A stretch of DNA of 64,000 bases from Adiantum capillus-veneris (GCA_014529385.2 CM043962.1:51183405-51247404), one strand, 5' to 3'. Counted from the stretch's first letter, positions 45,161 to 58,959 are shown. Numbers and translations are program-made. Notes: generated from the sequence alone by a model not told the origin.

Positions 45161-46720
45161 ATGAGAACGCCATTGTGCGAAGTGAGAGTCCTTGTGATCG
45201 ATGTATAGTACGTGCAAAAGCTTGCTGAATTGGGGATTGAGTTCTGTAATTTTTTTGGGATGTTATTTTGCTCAATTGAAATTGTTTTGTAACTAAAAAT
45301 ATGCTTGTCCACATTGATTTAATGTCTGGTCTATACAAAAACTTGTATTTTAAACGAGTTTCTTGTCCTATTTGTGTGTTGGTGAACTCAATCCACATTA
45401 TTGTTTTAGCATTGAAGGTAGTTAGAGTTTGAAAGTAACCATCAACTCCGTTCACAAGTCCATCATTTATATCATAGTTTCTTGTACATAGTTTGGCCAA
45501 CGTAAATGGTTTTATCTTTAGAATCTTATGAAAACCAATGATCTTGTTTGCATCCCATGTGATTGTTAAGGAAGAGATTGGAGGTTCATCATTCACATTC
45601 AATGACCTTTCATCGCTTCAAAAATGTGGTTGTTATGTTCAATTGTCTTTTTTTGCATGAAAAGCAAGTAAGGAGTATTAATATTAAAGAAATTTTGCCT
45701 CAAGAGATCATTGTTTAATGATTGAATATCATCTTTTATCTGTCTGTTTTTTCTAATTCTGTTGAGAAAAGCAATATCTTTTTGACGCATTACTTGTGAT
45801 AGCTTGTACTTTTTGAAGTTTTTTTTTCCAGACACTTTGGCTAAGTGGATCAATTTCTACGAATATCCATTTGTCAATTATAGGCGGTAGAGGTCACCAA
45901 AGCATAGACCATGTAAGCCTCCAAATGCTAGATGATGTATATGTTTAATTGTCTGGAGTCTTTTGTCTATATAAGAGAACATTTATGCTTCTACTAAATA
46001 TATTTTATCTATAATAATTACTTTTAGTTCGTTGTAAGCTTTTGTCAGGGTGTCGAGTTGTGCATCTGGGATTTGGAGTAGTGTTTTTTTGGTTTGTAGG
46101 CTTGTGTAAAGTAAAATGTATTGTTGCTCCATCGATATTATATGTGGCTTTGCCTGTTTATGCCAGTTTAAGAATTTTTGGTTTTAATGGGTCACAAAAG
46201 TCATTACAGTTATACTATCTTGCAAGCTGCTCTGCAAGTGGTTTTAACAAAACAATTTTTCCAATTACGGTGCCTCCGGTTATGAATGCAAAAATTTACG
46301 TATTTGAGTCATATTAAGTTTTATACATAATCACTAGAGAAAAATCTTTGTTGTGCATTCAATTGTCTAATTTGCACATAATCTTTGGTTGTCGGATTTA
46401 GTAATATATTGATGCTGTTGAATCTTACGATATTTATCTTGAATAGCATCAAACATTACGTAAAGCTCAATATCTATATCATCCTTAACTCTTGAGAAGT
46501 CTATATCCGTATCAACGTCATCGTATATATGATCTTCAACTCTCTCACATGCTAGCTAATCAATGTTGTACCATTGCTCATCAATTGCATTAGCTTTTCC
46601 ATAGTTATATTTGTTGTAATTTTTGTAAATTTGATTCTTATGTAGTTCAAACATTCTCCAATGAGCATTTGCATCAAGAATGGTTTCTTCACTTAAATGG
46701 GTGCATCTTCAATCCATGAT
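45161..46720 (-). pseudogene. Helentron PIF1-type helicase domain
   Basis: Reading the minus strand from 46720: AHWRMFELHKNQIYKNYNKYN is the Rep-helicase linker. Then come QIRQLNAQQRF, a degraded Walker A (FITGGTVIGKIVLLK for GGAGTGKT), TGKATYNIDGATIH (motif Ia) and VIIIDKIYLV (degraded Walker B, DEISM). CFGDLYR (motif III), LSQVMRQKD, AFARTIHRSQGLSLRTM and TYTALSRVRSKETL (last motifs) follow. Frames shift between about 46320 and 45853, and stops are present. The last ~145 residues of the helicase are in the intact frame that continues into the endonuclease. Confidence 0.85.
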
Positions 46721-46872
46721 TGTGCTCACTTATGTGAGATTGAAACTCCGTAATTAAAAAGAAATCTTGAATTGAGCAGTAAATATGTAAAGTTTATTTT
46801 AATAATCTTCTCAAACATGATGTTTTGTGATTATAAGATCTTGCACATGTGACAGGGTCTTCTCTTATCAGA
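46721..46872 (-). pseudogene. Helentron Rep remnant with HUH-like motif
   Basis: The minus strand reads LIREDPVTCARSYNHK, the conserved block before the Rep nuclease, then EFQSHISEHNHG, which aligns with the EFQ...GSxHxH segment carrying the HUH motif. In another frame SWIEDAPI follows. The two-tyrosine part of Rep that should lie between here and the helicase linker is not present. Rep is therefore deleted as well as interrupted. Confidence 0.6.
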
Positions 46873-48192
46873 TTAACACTAGACTGGTAACATGACACTT
46901 TTATGTCCTTGGACACTTTTCTTGTACTGTTAAGTGACCATTTTGTTTGAATTATTTGAAGAGTATGAAAATGAATTTCTAGGTGCTATATATCCACAAA
47001 GTTTCCTTATGAACTGAAAAAAACTTGACATTTTTTTTTTGTAATATCAATCTCACCATTAACCTTTTGCACAACATATTTGAACCTAAACTGTGTGGAA
47101 AAACAAGTCCTATTTTTGCCTTTTTTTTTCAATTTTTTGCAGTTATACAACTCTAAACTTCATGTTTGTGAAATTTTAATTACTAGAGGATAAACCTTCA
47201 TAGTTCTCAACTTGTTTTGACATTCTTAGGGAGAACTAAGTGTTGAAATTGAAAGTTATGACCAAATTACAAGAATTGCGTAATCCTGTTTTTTGGCCAA
47301 AATTAGCACTTTTATGATTTTTTGGTATCTATCTTGATATCCAAATGAAATTTTGATTGTGTAGGTGCCATGTATAACATAAAGCTAATTTTCCTTGAGT
47401 TTTGGGGGACCTAATATGTTATATAGCATAGTATATAATGATGGTTGAGTTTTTTGATTACTGAAGAATACGAGACATTTCAATGTAGCAAGTGTAGTTT
47501 TCTCAATACTACTAGTTTCTAAGGTCAATTGTGTGTATTTTGTAGATAGTAATCATATCCAATCATAAACTATAAATTTGGCTAGATATTGAGTAGTTTC
47601 TTTGGGATTCTAGAGGTCATAATGATAAAACCAGTTTTGACATGTTTGTTGTATTTAGCACTTCATCATTGTCTCCAAGGTTCCACTTAGTAAGAGATCC
47701 ATTATTCTTTTGCCATGCTCCATGGTTCCTTTTGGATCCAAAGGCCCAAACTAAGAAAACATGTATATAGTATCTGTATTAAGCGTGACTATAGAAACTT
47801 TGATGATAGGTCCGCAGAATGGCAAAAATGTAACTTTTTTGTACCTATTTTTTTGCCCCCAAAAAAATTAGTGAGGAAAAAATAACCATATGTTTTGATC
47901 CCCAACCCGTCAATGGGGAATTTTATCTCATGTCCTACAAAAATCCCCACTCTTATTTATATGCAATCAATCGTAAGAAATGGCTGTTTTGGGCAAAATG
48001 CACTGGTCCATCAACTTTGGAGTCTTGTTGTGACTAAGACATGATAAATTTTACAAATTTCTCATTATTTTAATTAGTAGTCTTTTGACTATAAGCTCAA
48101 AATGAGTGGATCTACTATGGTTTTGGAATTTTTTTTTCCAAAACCCTGAAAGGACATTTTTATGTCATGATAGGTTACCTGACTAGTGTTAA
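46873..48192. mobile_element. 1.3-kb DNA transposon with TIRs and TTAA flanks
   Basis: Bases 46877-48188 begin CACTAGACTGGTAACATGAC and end with the inverse of CACTAGTCAGGTAACC. The two ends match over about 35 bp with small gaps, including TTTATGTCC / AAAAATGTCC. Both sides are flanked by TTAA (46873-46876 and 48189-48192). The interior is AT-rich with no long frame, so it is non-autonomous. TTAA targets suggest piggyBac/Kolobok/Sola-type enzymes, whereas the CACTAG ends recall CACTA elements. It interrupts the Helentron Rep region. Confidence 0.78.
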
Positions 48193-49600
48193 AGAAGAAG
48201 CTTTATCTTTTTGGATATATTTTGCTACAGATAGTTCTTTTAGAGTGATACTTAATGCTTTTCAATTGCGTTCTCTGCTTGTGTATGTCACAAAAAAGTA
48301 GGTGGACCAAGTTGTCAAATCATTCCAAGCAAATTCTTTCATAGGTGTTCAAAATATTCTAATGAGGTTCTTAATTGTTTAAGGTCCCTGCAACCAATGT
48401 TAGATTGTAGTATGTGCTCAATATTTTTGTTTGTTTTGACATCTTTAGCGCAAACTAGCCTATTATTTAATGTAGCTTTCTGTAAGCGTAACCATGTTGA
48501 TGAGAAGATTTGATGTATCATTATTTTTATTATTTTGAAAGAAATATTAGTGATATGATTGGCAAATTGTTGACCGTGATTAGTTAGTTCCCATTGGCAA
48601 AATTCTGGTATAAGTAGTGATATATATTTGAAGGTTTATGACGCTCTTTTCCATAGAACAAAGTAGGAAAGTTTAATTCCTCACAGTCATTGTCTACAAA
48701 AAGACCAAGCGGTTGCTTTCCTTTACATGGAGCAATTGTTAGAACTTTTGATAGAACATCAAAAAAGTCGTTTGGGTGTGAAGAAGGCTATTTGTATTTA
48801 ATTCCACTGCGTCTTCTTCTAACTCCTTATTGATTTCAAAATCGTTATTGCCGTGTTTAGTTCTTTCCTTCAAAGCAAGGAACTGTAATACTTGTTTTTC
48901 AGATTCTAGAGAGTGGTTCTCTGCCTGTTTCTTAAACTCTCTTTCCATTTGACTAAATACTATTTAATCAACTTCTATTTTATGTTTTTTTAATATAATG
49001 GTGTGTTTACCAGATCATGCATTGCATTGACAGTGAGTAGAGGTTGAATATGTCCAATACTAATTTCCTTTTGATTGCATCTCCTATTGTCATATGCTCC
49101 AACGCTAAGCATGGTAGAATCCTTTATATTTTATCTATTGTCGGTGGAATGTTTATTATGCTTATTTTGAGTAAATTTTGACCATAATGTAAATATTGAT
49201 GTATTTGTGCAAATGTGTTTCTTGGTACAACTAGACGTTCTTCTAATTCATTAAGTACTGAAACTGATTTCTTCATTTATTGTTATTAAAAATCGAGATA
49301 TAAAATTTGGAAGTTTCTTTTTTGCAATAACTCATGCAGTTATTGCATAATTTCAATTTTGCCTCTTTGTTTCCTTCATTAATTTTGATAGTTGTTTCAT
49401 GCTCAATAAATTTTATTTGGTATGAGCATTTGGAAGTAAGTTGACCTTTTAAAAATAGGTGTTGACAACATACACAAAGTTCTGAAAGAGTTTGTTGAGA
49501 ATGTCGTAAGACTTGTCTTACTGCTAATTCTATTATGGAGTCATTGTCGTTCTCTGGAATAATTAATGTTTTATTTTCTTGCTTTTTTAAAAGTGAATAA
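48193..49600 (-). pseudogene. Helitron-like N-terminal region with Cys-rich finger
   Basis: Minus strand from about 49560: LSELCVCCQHLFLKGQ ... LCNNCMSYCKKE is the Cys finger of Helitron replicases. After a frameshift, LNELEERLVVPRNTFAQI is the highly conserved block that follows it, then IINIPPTIDKI and IGDAIKRKL. Further on are KQPLGLFVDNDCEELNFPTLF, WELTNHGQQFANHI, LRTSLEYFEHL and GPPTFFVTYTSRERN, in the canonical Helitron_like_N order. Several stops and shifts occur. Confidence 0.85.
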
Positions 49601-50040
49601 GCAAGTGATATCTTATTTTTTTGTGATACTCTTGTAGCAAGTGAAATTTCTTTATGAAATTAGAGGATGTTTCAGCTGAGCCTGTTTTCTTCATGCAATT
49701 CTAACAAAAAATGTTCCATTTGCTTATTCCAAGTTAAAAGATTAGGTCTTTGAGAAGAACCTCAAGTTAATATTGGTTGTTTTAGCTCTTCATCAATCTT
49801 GTGTTTCTTTAAAACATTTGTGAGTCTATTGATAACAGTCGTTGTTACAATTTGTATTTGTAGATTTTGTTGTAAAAAAAGTCCAAAAAATTGTTTTCTA
49901 TCTAGGTTTTTATGTGTGAAAAATAACTCCATTAGTTTATTTTCTAATGCTACGGTCCACTCTATGTACACTCTCTTTTTCTAAGTGTATTCTTTTGCTT
50001 TGTTTTTCATACTTGTTTGAGCTTCTATAGTATTGTTTGC
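49601..50040 (-). pseudogene. Helentron linker between OTU and Cys finger
   Basis: The minus strand remains mostly open, e.g. a 69-codon frame 49971-49762 (MYIEWTVALENKLMEL) and IISLAYS-type hydrophilic stretches (KKQENKTLIIPENDND). It is rich in Gln, Asn, Lys and Leu. No domain was recognised. It joins the OTU-like modules to the Helitron N-terminal finger in the same orientation. Confidence 0.5.
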
Positions 50041-50600
50041 ATTTACTTTGGTTTTTGGCAACGCTCTGATGACCTCAATAGGAGGCTCGTGGTGTCCATC
50101 TTTTCCATATTCATAATGAAAAAGTAAGTTTAAATTTAACTTATTTGTTTCCAAAATTTATGTTATAGATTATTCTTTTTGAGGATGATCAGCTCCAAAC
50201 ATTTATACTTAGTTGTGTGCCTTGTGCTAGCCACTATAAAATTAGTGCATCTTTCCATAGTCCTTCCGATGTTGCTGGTAGTAGCATCAATTGGATATAT
50301 TGCTCAAAGCTATTGACATTATGGGTCTCACATAGAAATTGTATGTCCAAGTGGATGCCCATTGTTTCTCTAGCTGTCAAATTGTTCCAATTCAAGTTTT
50401 TGAGTAACTCAAATACTTCGATTTTTCTTAAATTGTGGCTTATAATTTTGTTGTGTAGAAAATATGCTATACTATCAAATAGACAATCACCAACAATGTA
50501 GTCAAATGATTCAAAAACTTGGAAACCATGAATACTATGAGTGTTTAGTCTTTTGGAGGCGTGTTGAAAATGCCTGAATTGAACATTTCTTTGAAAAGGA
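50041..50600 (-). pseudogene. OTU-type cysteine protease module 2
   Basis: Minus strand from 50530: FESFDYIVGDCLFDSIAYFL carries the OTU catalytic-Cys block (GDCLFxS). NLRKIEVFELLKNL follows, then SEGLWKDALIL and TQLSINVWS (the OTU W-G...L...I-V segment). After a stop and shift, LLFHYEYGKDGHHEPPIEV supplies the expected catalytic His near the end. OTU proteases accompany some animal Helentrons. This copy has a TAG and a TGA, so it is broken, but both catalytic residues are visible. Confidence 0.72.
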
Positions 50601-50639
50601 CAAGTGGTTTAAAAAGTCCAGCATTTGTTATTCGATCAT

Positions 50640-51110
50640 CATATATAATATGTAATCTATCTCTTGATTCAGAAAACTATGGGATATATGGTTTTAAACC
50701 TGATTTGGGCCAAAGTGTCACACATTTTTAAAGGCGTGCAAACCAAAAAAATACAAAAAGGATCTCTTTAAGGACCACCATCAGCAGCTGGTAGTTGCAT
50801 TTGTTGAGTATATTCATTTAGAGAGTGAATCTTGTGCAAATTAACTAGATTATCAAGGCATAAAAAAGTGTGTAAATGTTGAAGCGCATGATGATCATTT
50901 TGATTTATAGCATGCATGAAATCTAGAACAATCATATTTCTCAATGTAGATGGTGGTAACAAGTTCTATAACCAGTAGCTAAATGTGTCAAACAAACAAT
51001 CTCCGAGAACATATACATAATCTTTTAGAACTTGCAATGTGCTATTGTCAAGAGGAATCTCAATATGTAAAGAGTTTCTATTATCCAATGCCATAGGACC
51101 AAAACAAAGA
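50640..51110 (-). pseudogene. OTU-like module 1, tandem to module 2
   Basis: Minus strand from about 51075: IEIPLDNSTLQVLKDYVYV, then LGDCLFDTFSYWL with the same Cys block, a TAG, and STLRNMIVLDFMHAI, LHKIHSLNEYTQQMQLPAAD. These line up residue by residue with module 2 (VGDCLFDSIAYFL ... VNSFEQYIQLMLLPAT). A later stretch reads LHIIYDDRITNAGLFKPL, where the catalytic His position may be Leu. It looks like a diverged duplicate with a weakened active site. Confidence 0.6.
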
Positions 51111-52260
51111 TGTTTGAAAGTGCAGGACCAACTATTTTAGTTTTCCTTGTGGTTCTAGTAGAAAAAGTGGCTTTTTTTTTCTTTTCTTTAAGGAAGAGCA
51201 ATAAGAGTTGGAGGAGGGTTTGTCTGATGTTTTCTTAAAGAATGTTGTTGATGTGGCTCTTTTCTCTTTGAAAGGTTGTCAAAAATCACAAAGCCTTATA
51301 ATATCCACGACATGGACTAAGCTGCAGATCCCTGCATCCAATATTCAAAATGAAAAAAAAGATACATAAGTGCTAGAATCACATGCATGATGCTTTCAAG
51401 CTATAATCTTGCAAACACTATTTGGTTCTGAAGCATATTTATCAATAATGACATTTCTCAAAGAGCTAATAATGGTCATATGAGATATGTTTACTCAAAT
51501 TTCTATCCACAATAAGAAGACAAAAGGAACGATATCATCAATCATGTTTATAGTATAGAGAAGTTATCTCATGGAAAATAATATATCATTCACCATAGTA
51601 TGTGCTATGTGAAGATGGCTTATGGTTGAAAAGGAAGACCAATATTAGATCTCTATACTTTTCTATATGTGATATGGGTTTTGAATTAACAAATGGTCTT
51701 GTACATGGTGCCTACCGTGGTTACTTTTGAAGAAGGAAGGCTTCTCTAAGTAATATGAAAGGCCATAACAAAAACGAGTATATTTATGATGCTTGGATTT
51801 AAAGCGGTGGACTGCAATATGAAACAAGAGTATTTTATGTTGGTTATGGAGGAATAAATGTCTTAAATAATACAAATGTAAATGCCAATCACATAGATGC
51901 TTATATGTCACATCAATGTCTTATATTTTTGAAGGTGATTAGCAAGCTCACATCACACAAGTTGGTGAAAATAATATCAGGTCAATGATAAAATGGGTAT
52001 TTTCTTGGACTCCATGGATCATCGTGGAAAGTCTTTTATGAAATGTCTATAGAAACTCCTCAAAGGAGGCCATTGTAGTTTAGATTGTAAGAAGAATCAA
52101 GCAAAAGAGTAATAGTATTGCTACATATATTGTGGGTTTTGTCAATGATGGGATTGTTTATAAGAAATTTTCATGAATCCATACGTGTTGGTGTGTATAG
52201 AAATGCCCTCAGTGATGACGGGAATTTGAAGATATTTGGCTTTTATGAGATTTAGTCTTG
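51111..52260. other. AT-rich DNA, nothing recognised
   Basis: Short frames only. It lies upstream of the Helentron coding region and may hold its 5' end, but I could not identify a terminus. Confidence 0.4.
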
Positions 52261-52261
52261 A

Positions 52262-53967
<1,706 letters not shown>

Positions 53968-54271
53968 GCAAGAGAACAAAATCACTTTCATCCACATCAT
54001 CAATTCTACCTCTTGAGCAGCTTCTGCTCAAGAGGCACCGCATACCTAGCTACGTACGATTGGGGGGCAGGGGACTGCTGGCCCGGTGGGGGGGCTGCCG
54101 GTCCCCCTGCCCCCAATTGTACCTAGCTAGGTATGCGGTGCCTCCCTCACATAAGCTCATGATGTTGAGTTAAGTCACAATGTGGGAATTATTGTGAGAA
54201 TTTGTCCATAATTCCTTTGCAAGAGAACAAAATCACTTTCATCCACATCATCAAGTCTACCTCTTGAGCAG
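53968..54271. mobile_element. Foldback element copy 2 with 53-bp direct flanks
   Basis: The foldback (about 54021-54203) is the same as copy 1 at 42327-42500, with arms around GCATACCTAGCTA and a longer G-rich centre. It is bounded by a 53-bp direct repeat, 53968-54020 and 54219-54271 (GCAAGAGAACAAAATCACTT...), which differ at one base. That is far longer than a usual MITE target duplication. Confidence 0.75.
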
Positions 54272-55070
54272 CCGCACATGCCCGTTTTGCCACATTGTTC
54301 TGTCGGCTATTCTGAAGTGTGGCACTGATGCTTGGGTTGATTTACGATGGAGATATGAAATCCTGTGACCAAACAGCTTGAGTAGCCTAGCACATTTGGC
54401 ATTGTCCTTGAGGAAACAAACTAAACAAAAATATATTCCTTGCATGGAAGGTAAGTTTACCCCAAATTTAATGCACGACAGCCCTAGTACTCAAATTGTC
54501 GCTCTCCTTCTCATACAGCAGTAACAAAATCCATGCCCCTGCTAGCTATGCTCCTCTGTCGCCTCTTTCTCATTGCAATCTAAAAACATCTACATACAAA
54601 CAATATAGGGGAGAATAGGCATCCTTGTTTCACTCCAACAGTAGAGTGGATATGCTCAGATAACCCCTCAAAAGCATGAACCTGCCCCGCGATTGTCTTC
54701 TACAAAGCCATGACTCCCCAAATCAACTATGTGAACACTTCCATCCCCTGTAGTCTTTGCGTTGGTCGAGCTTTGGGAACCGTATCACTTGACGTACATG
54801 TCAGCCAAGGCATTTCCAAGCACAACGTCTTTTTCAACAACTCCTGACCAAGAATATCATCAAAAAAAGTTTCCCATGTGAGCATATGGTATAATGCCAC
54901 GTGCATTCAGGAGTAAGCATAGCCTTCGAGACCAAATTTTAGGTAGTTTAATCGAGAGAGACGCCCTCACTTTGCATCTGCCAAAAATAGCCCAGAGCTT
55001 CCTGGGCCTTCCCCTGTTTTCACATATCCTGCACTCAATGAGTTCCAAGAGTGGACATTCCATACAAGGT
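54272..55070 (-). pseudogene. Decayed LINE reverse transcriptase fragment
   Basis: The minus strand near 54640-54700 reads LSEHIHSTVGVKQGCLFSPI, the conserved GVKQGCPLSP block of non-LTR RT. Neighbouring readings are broken but remain in the same orientation (for example GMDFVTAV and ALNLG). The class appears different from the LINE at 29710-38951. Only a fragment is recognisable. Confidence 0.5.
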
Positions 55071-56050
55071 TCTCCTCAACAACCCCTGACCATCTCAGCA
55101 TTTTCCAAATTGTCACATGCCGTCAAGATGCAAGTGCAGGTGACTTTATTTGGAGAGATGCACTTGCTTCGCATCAGCTGGATGCATTGCCATCTAAGCC
55201 GGATCTAGATGATCAAGGCAATGTAACTTGCCTAATGTATGGCATTACTGGAAATTCAACAATGGATTGTGTATTGGCAAGTTTGTCAACTGGCAGTAGA
55301 CTGTTTGGGACTGGCATGCCCAATAGCAGCTGGTAATATTTCTGGATCATTTCTGACATTCCTTGGAGTTAGGAGGCTTCATCTTGCGAAGCATTCAACA
55401 CTCGAGAGTCTGTAATTACAATCATAAGCACCCACAGTAACAACCCTCTTTCATTCGTAGAAGAAAGTATGGAGCGTGCTCTCTTTTTGGTTGACTCATG
55501 CTCTCTTTCCCATCTCACTGTTCTCCACACTCATTGACGTTGGATATTGTCACAAACGGGAGTGTACAGGAATAATCAACAAGCTGAAAATAAATTATCT
55601 TTCAACTCAAAAGAGATGAGGGAGAATATCGACACTCTATTTGGGACCACAAGATGGACTGGTCCCCCCCTTAAGAAGAATCTTTATTAGGGAGAATCTT
55701 TTTACAAGCACAAGAACCAGAATACCCCTCCATGCGAGAAATTCCTGAGAGACAAGCTCTCAACACTGTTTTCGTATGTACCTAGTGTTGTACCTAGAGC
55801 GTGAAGCCCTACAAACCGTTCTTGATTTTGTTCCCAGAATCTTTGAGCATAGGATGAGTCCTCTTTGCTCCTTCTCCATGAGGGAATACCTGCAAAAGTA
55901 CAAACACAAAACAACAATTCATTTTGCATAATCACAATCAGTAGCTGTAAATCTGAGTGCGGGAAGGTGAACTCCAAGTATCGGCGTCTCTTGATTACTT
56001 GCAGACTACCACCAAAAGTGCTCCCTCATGCTAGCGCTGGTGCTGTGTTA
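55071..56050. other. No gene recognised
   Basis: Short frames only; a C-rich spot CCCCCCC lies at 55665. Nothing was assigned. Confidence 0.35.
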
Positions 56051-56051
56051 T

Positions 56052-56246
<195 letters not shown>

Positions 56247-56532
56247 CTTTTATAGGCTCCCGCACTAGCCAGTGCGGAGCTAGCTGAAATAGGGGCAACC
56301 AGGTAGCATTAGAAGTAGAGGGAGGCAGCGGGTTGTTTTTTGGAGAGCAGAGAGAGATTGAATGGCGTTATTCTAGCTTCAATGCTACCTTCTTTTGTTG
56401 GTGGTTTATTCTAAGTGGGATGCCCACTTATTAAATGGACGATCTGCCATTTTTAAAAAACAATGTGAACTTGTAATAAAAGTGAGTGAGTTGAAAATTG
56501 ATGCTATGCAATCACATTCCAAGCATCCCCAA

Positions 56533-56535
<3 letters not shown>

Positions 56536-56575
<40 letters not shown>
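56536..56575. repeat. (TG)n microsatellite
   Basis: About twenty TG dinucleotides in otherwise unremarkable DNA (56244-56890), where no gene was recognised. Confidence 0.92.
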
Positions 56576-56578
<3 letters not shown>

Positions 56579-56899
56579 AGCTTCTCAGAATCCATCTTTA
56601 TTCTTGTGCTTACGGCTTTATGTGTATTCCTTTTTCCAGTAATGGTTTCTTGTCAAACTAATGGAATATTCCCTTTTTGATGCTTTCGTCATGTTTCTAG
56701 ATCTCTCCTACCAAACTAATGGTTCAACCCCTTCGTGATGCTTAATGTCACCCAACATATGACACATCATGGTTGCCCATTCCTGATGGCCTTTAATAAT
56801 TCCAGTAGATCTACAGTTCCTAACCTTACGATTCAAGTGCAATTCTAGTTTTAATTTATAAAAATTACTATAAAAAAAAAGAAAATAGTCCATTTAGCA

Positions 56900-57450
56900 A
56901 CATCCCTCTGGCTTCTAAACACTTGCCTCAACTTGTACATATCCTTCCAGAATCTCACGATAAGATGCTAATTCCTGCTAGATGATCCATTGAGTTTAAA
57001 CTTTACCAAATACTTCTGTGTAATCTTCCCAGACTTGAGTGGCCGCTCCTGATGATGAATAATCGGCTTTGATTGAAGTATTTCTTTCGTTTCCTCAACC
57101 TCAAGAGGTTCCCTAGCAATAGGCTGACTTGGAGGCGGTCCCACATACGGTCGGAGCAACCTAGCATGGAAAACATTGTGAATCTTTCAATTAGATGGTT
57201 GATCTAATCAGAACGTCACGTCGTTCATTTGGTCAATTATCTTAAACGATCCATAGTAACGATTCAAAAATTTTACCACTTTCCTTCTATGAGTCGCTTG
57301 TTTCTTGACTGTTTCCTTCTCAAACTTGAGTAAGACTAATTGACCGACTATTAAGTCGTCCACATTCCTTTTGTGCTTGTCCGCAAATTTCTTATGTTTT
57401 TCCTGAAAACGTAAAACGACTCTCTTAACTTGCCCGTAGGCCGTGTCCAA
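56900..57450 (-). pseudogene. Integrase C-terminus, chromodomain start of the second gypsy element
   Basis: DTAYGQVKRVVLRFQEKHKK and LLKFEKETVKKQATHRRKV lead to a GPY/F-like NRYYGSFKIIDQMNDVTF. A later frame has PIIHHQERPLKSGKITQ and KYLVKFKLNG, the first strand of a chromodomain. The usual Trp/Glu part then breaks at a stop (57159-56968 frame end). Confidence 0.75.
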
Positions 57451-57499
57451 TCCCGAACAAATTCACTCACTACAAAAATCTTATCCTTCGTTACAAGGA

Positions 57500-58100
57500 T
57501 CTCAAAAGGTAATTTATCCGTAGACAAATGTACGATATTGTTATACATATACTCGACACGAGACAAATACTTCTCCCAGCCACACTGTCTTTTTGACACA
57601 TAAGATTTCAAAATATCAAATACAATGGAGTTTGCGATCTCACTCAGCCCATCCGTTTGAGGATGATATGTAGAAGAAAAATTCAACTTCGGGCCAAGAT
57701 TACCAAACAAAGCACGCCAAAAGTTTCTGGTCATGCGAGGATCTCGATCACTCACAATAGACTTGGGCATCCTATGATGCTTAAAGATTTGTGCTAGAAA
57801 AATCCTAGCCATATGATCCTCTTTGATTGTTTTTTTTACTGGAGTAATGTGAGCTTGCTTGCTAAATGTTTCCACTATGGTCCAGATTGCATCATTTCGA
57901 GTCCAAGTCTTTGGGAGATCCATAATAAAATTCACTGGCAATACTCTCCCAGGGTTGATCGAGCATAGGCAAAGATTGGAGTAACCCAGGCATTTTATGT
58001 CGATCGTACTTTACCTTTTGGCAAACCAAATATTCTATGGCATATTGATCAATGTCTGCTTTAAGGCTTGGCCACAAGAAATACCTTTCCAATGCTTAAG
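57500..58100 (-). pseudogene. Integrase of the second gypsy element
   Basis: FLWPSLKADIDQYAIEYLVCQ covers the end of the zinc domain. The core follows: MPVNFIMDLPKTW, IVSDRDPRMTRNFWRALF, then YHPQTDGLSEIANSIV with the catalytic Glu region. It then reads CGWEKYLSRVEYMYNN. The core frame (57941-57351) is open for 196 codons, so this is the best-preserved part. Confidence 0.87.
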
Positions 58101-58428
58101 TTGTAAGGGAAATTCCCTGATGACCCGCATAGAGTGAAGTACGTGCTTCTTCCATGATTTTCTTCCTCAATGATACTACCATGCAAATTGCTTGGTGGTG
58201 GTAGAGGTAACCATCACAAATGGAATAGGGATATTGCTCCGTTCTGTGACTTACTCTAGATAGAGGAGAAGTCTAGGCCATTCATATACAAATCTGGAAG
58301 TGTTTCCAATTCTTGATGATATACGAAAGTAACTGCGGGATGTCTAGACAATGCGTCTGCAGCCACATTCTTACTCCCACATGTAAGAAGGATCTAGAAG
58401 TGAAACATGGACAAAAATTTAACCCATC

Positions 58429-58915
58429 TCATTTGCTTCTCATATAATTTACGTTGCATAAGGAAATACCGCAAACTTTGATAAACACTTTTATCCCAAA
58501 ATCCTCTCCTAGAAGGTAATGCTTCCAGGTAGACAATGCGTGAATCACAAACATAAGATCCTTCTCATAGATTGAGGCATAACATTCTGTATCCTTAAGC
58601 CATCTACATTCATAAGCCACTACATGGGATTCTTGGTTAATCACTTCACTGAAGGCAATCACCTAAAGCATCACAGTGAACTTCGAATGGTTTCCTTAAG
58701 TCTGGCACTATCAAAATAGGTTCATGGATTAATAGATACTTTAGCCCTATCAAAGGCATCTTTTTGTCTTGATACCCATTTGAAAGGTATCGTAGTGAGA
58801 GTGGGCCAATCTTGTACAACCTGGATCTTTGCGGGATCCATACTCACTTGGTTGTGTGAGACTATATGGCCGAGAGTGTATCTCACTGAGAAAGAACTCA
58901 CTCTTATTTGCATTC
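58429..58915 (-). pseudogene. RNase H region of the second gypsy element
   Basis: The minus strand reads LGHIVSHNQVSMDPAKIQVV (RT connection) and KQKDAFDRAKV. After a break it reads SHVVAYECRWLKDTE, ASIYEKDLMFVIHAL and WKHYLLGEDFGIKVF. The usual TDH block reads KVFIKVCG and is degraded. Confidence 0.8.
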
Positions 58916-58959
58916 ACATGCAACTCATGTTTTTGCAATTTTTGAGGTACTAAGTCCAA

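Noticed and set aside
46042-46317. 91-codon plus-strand frame in the Helentron
   Set aside because: It is antisense to the helicase motifs (Walker A, Ia) on the minus strand.
54894-55208. 104-codon plus-strand frame as a host gene
   Set aside because: It overlaps antisense to a LINE RT remnant and has no recognisable domain.
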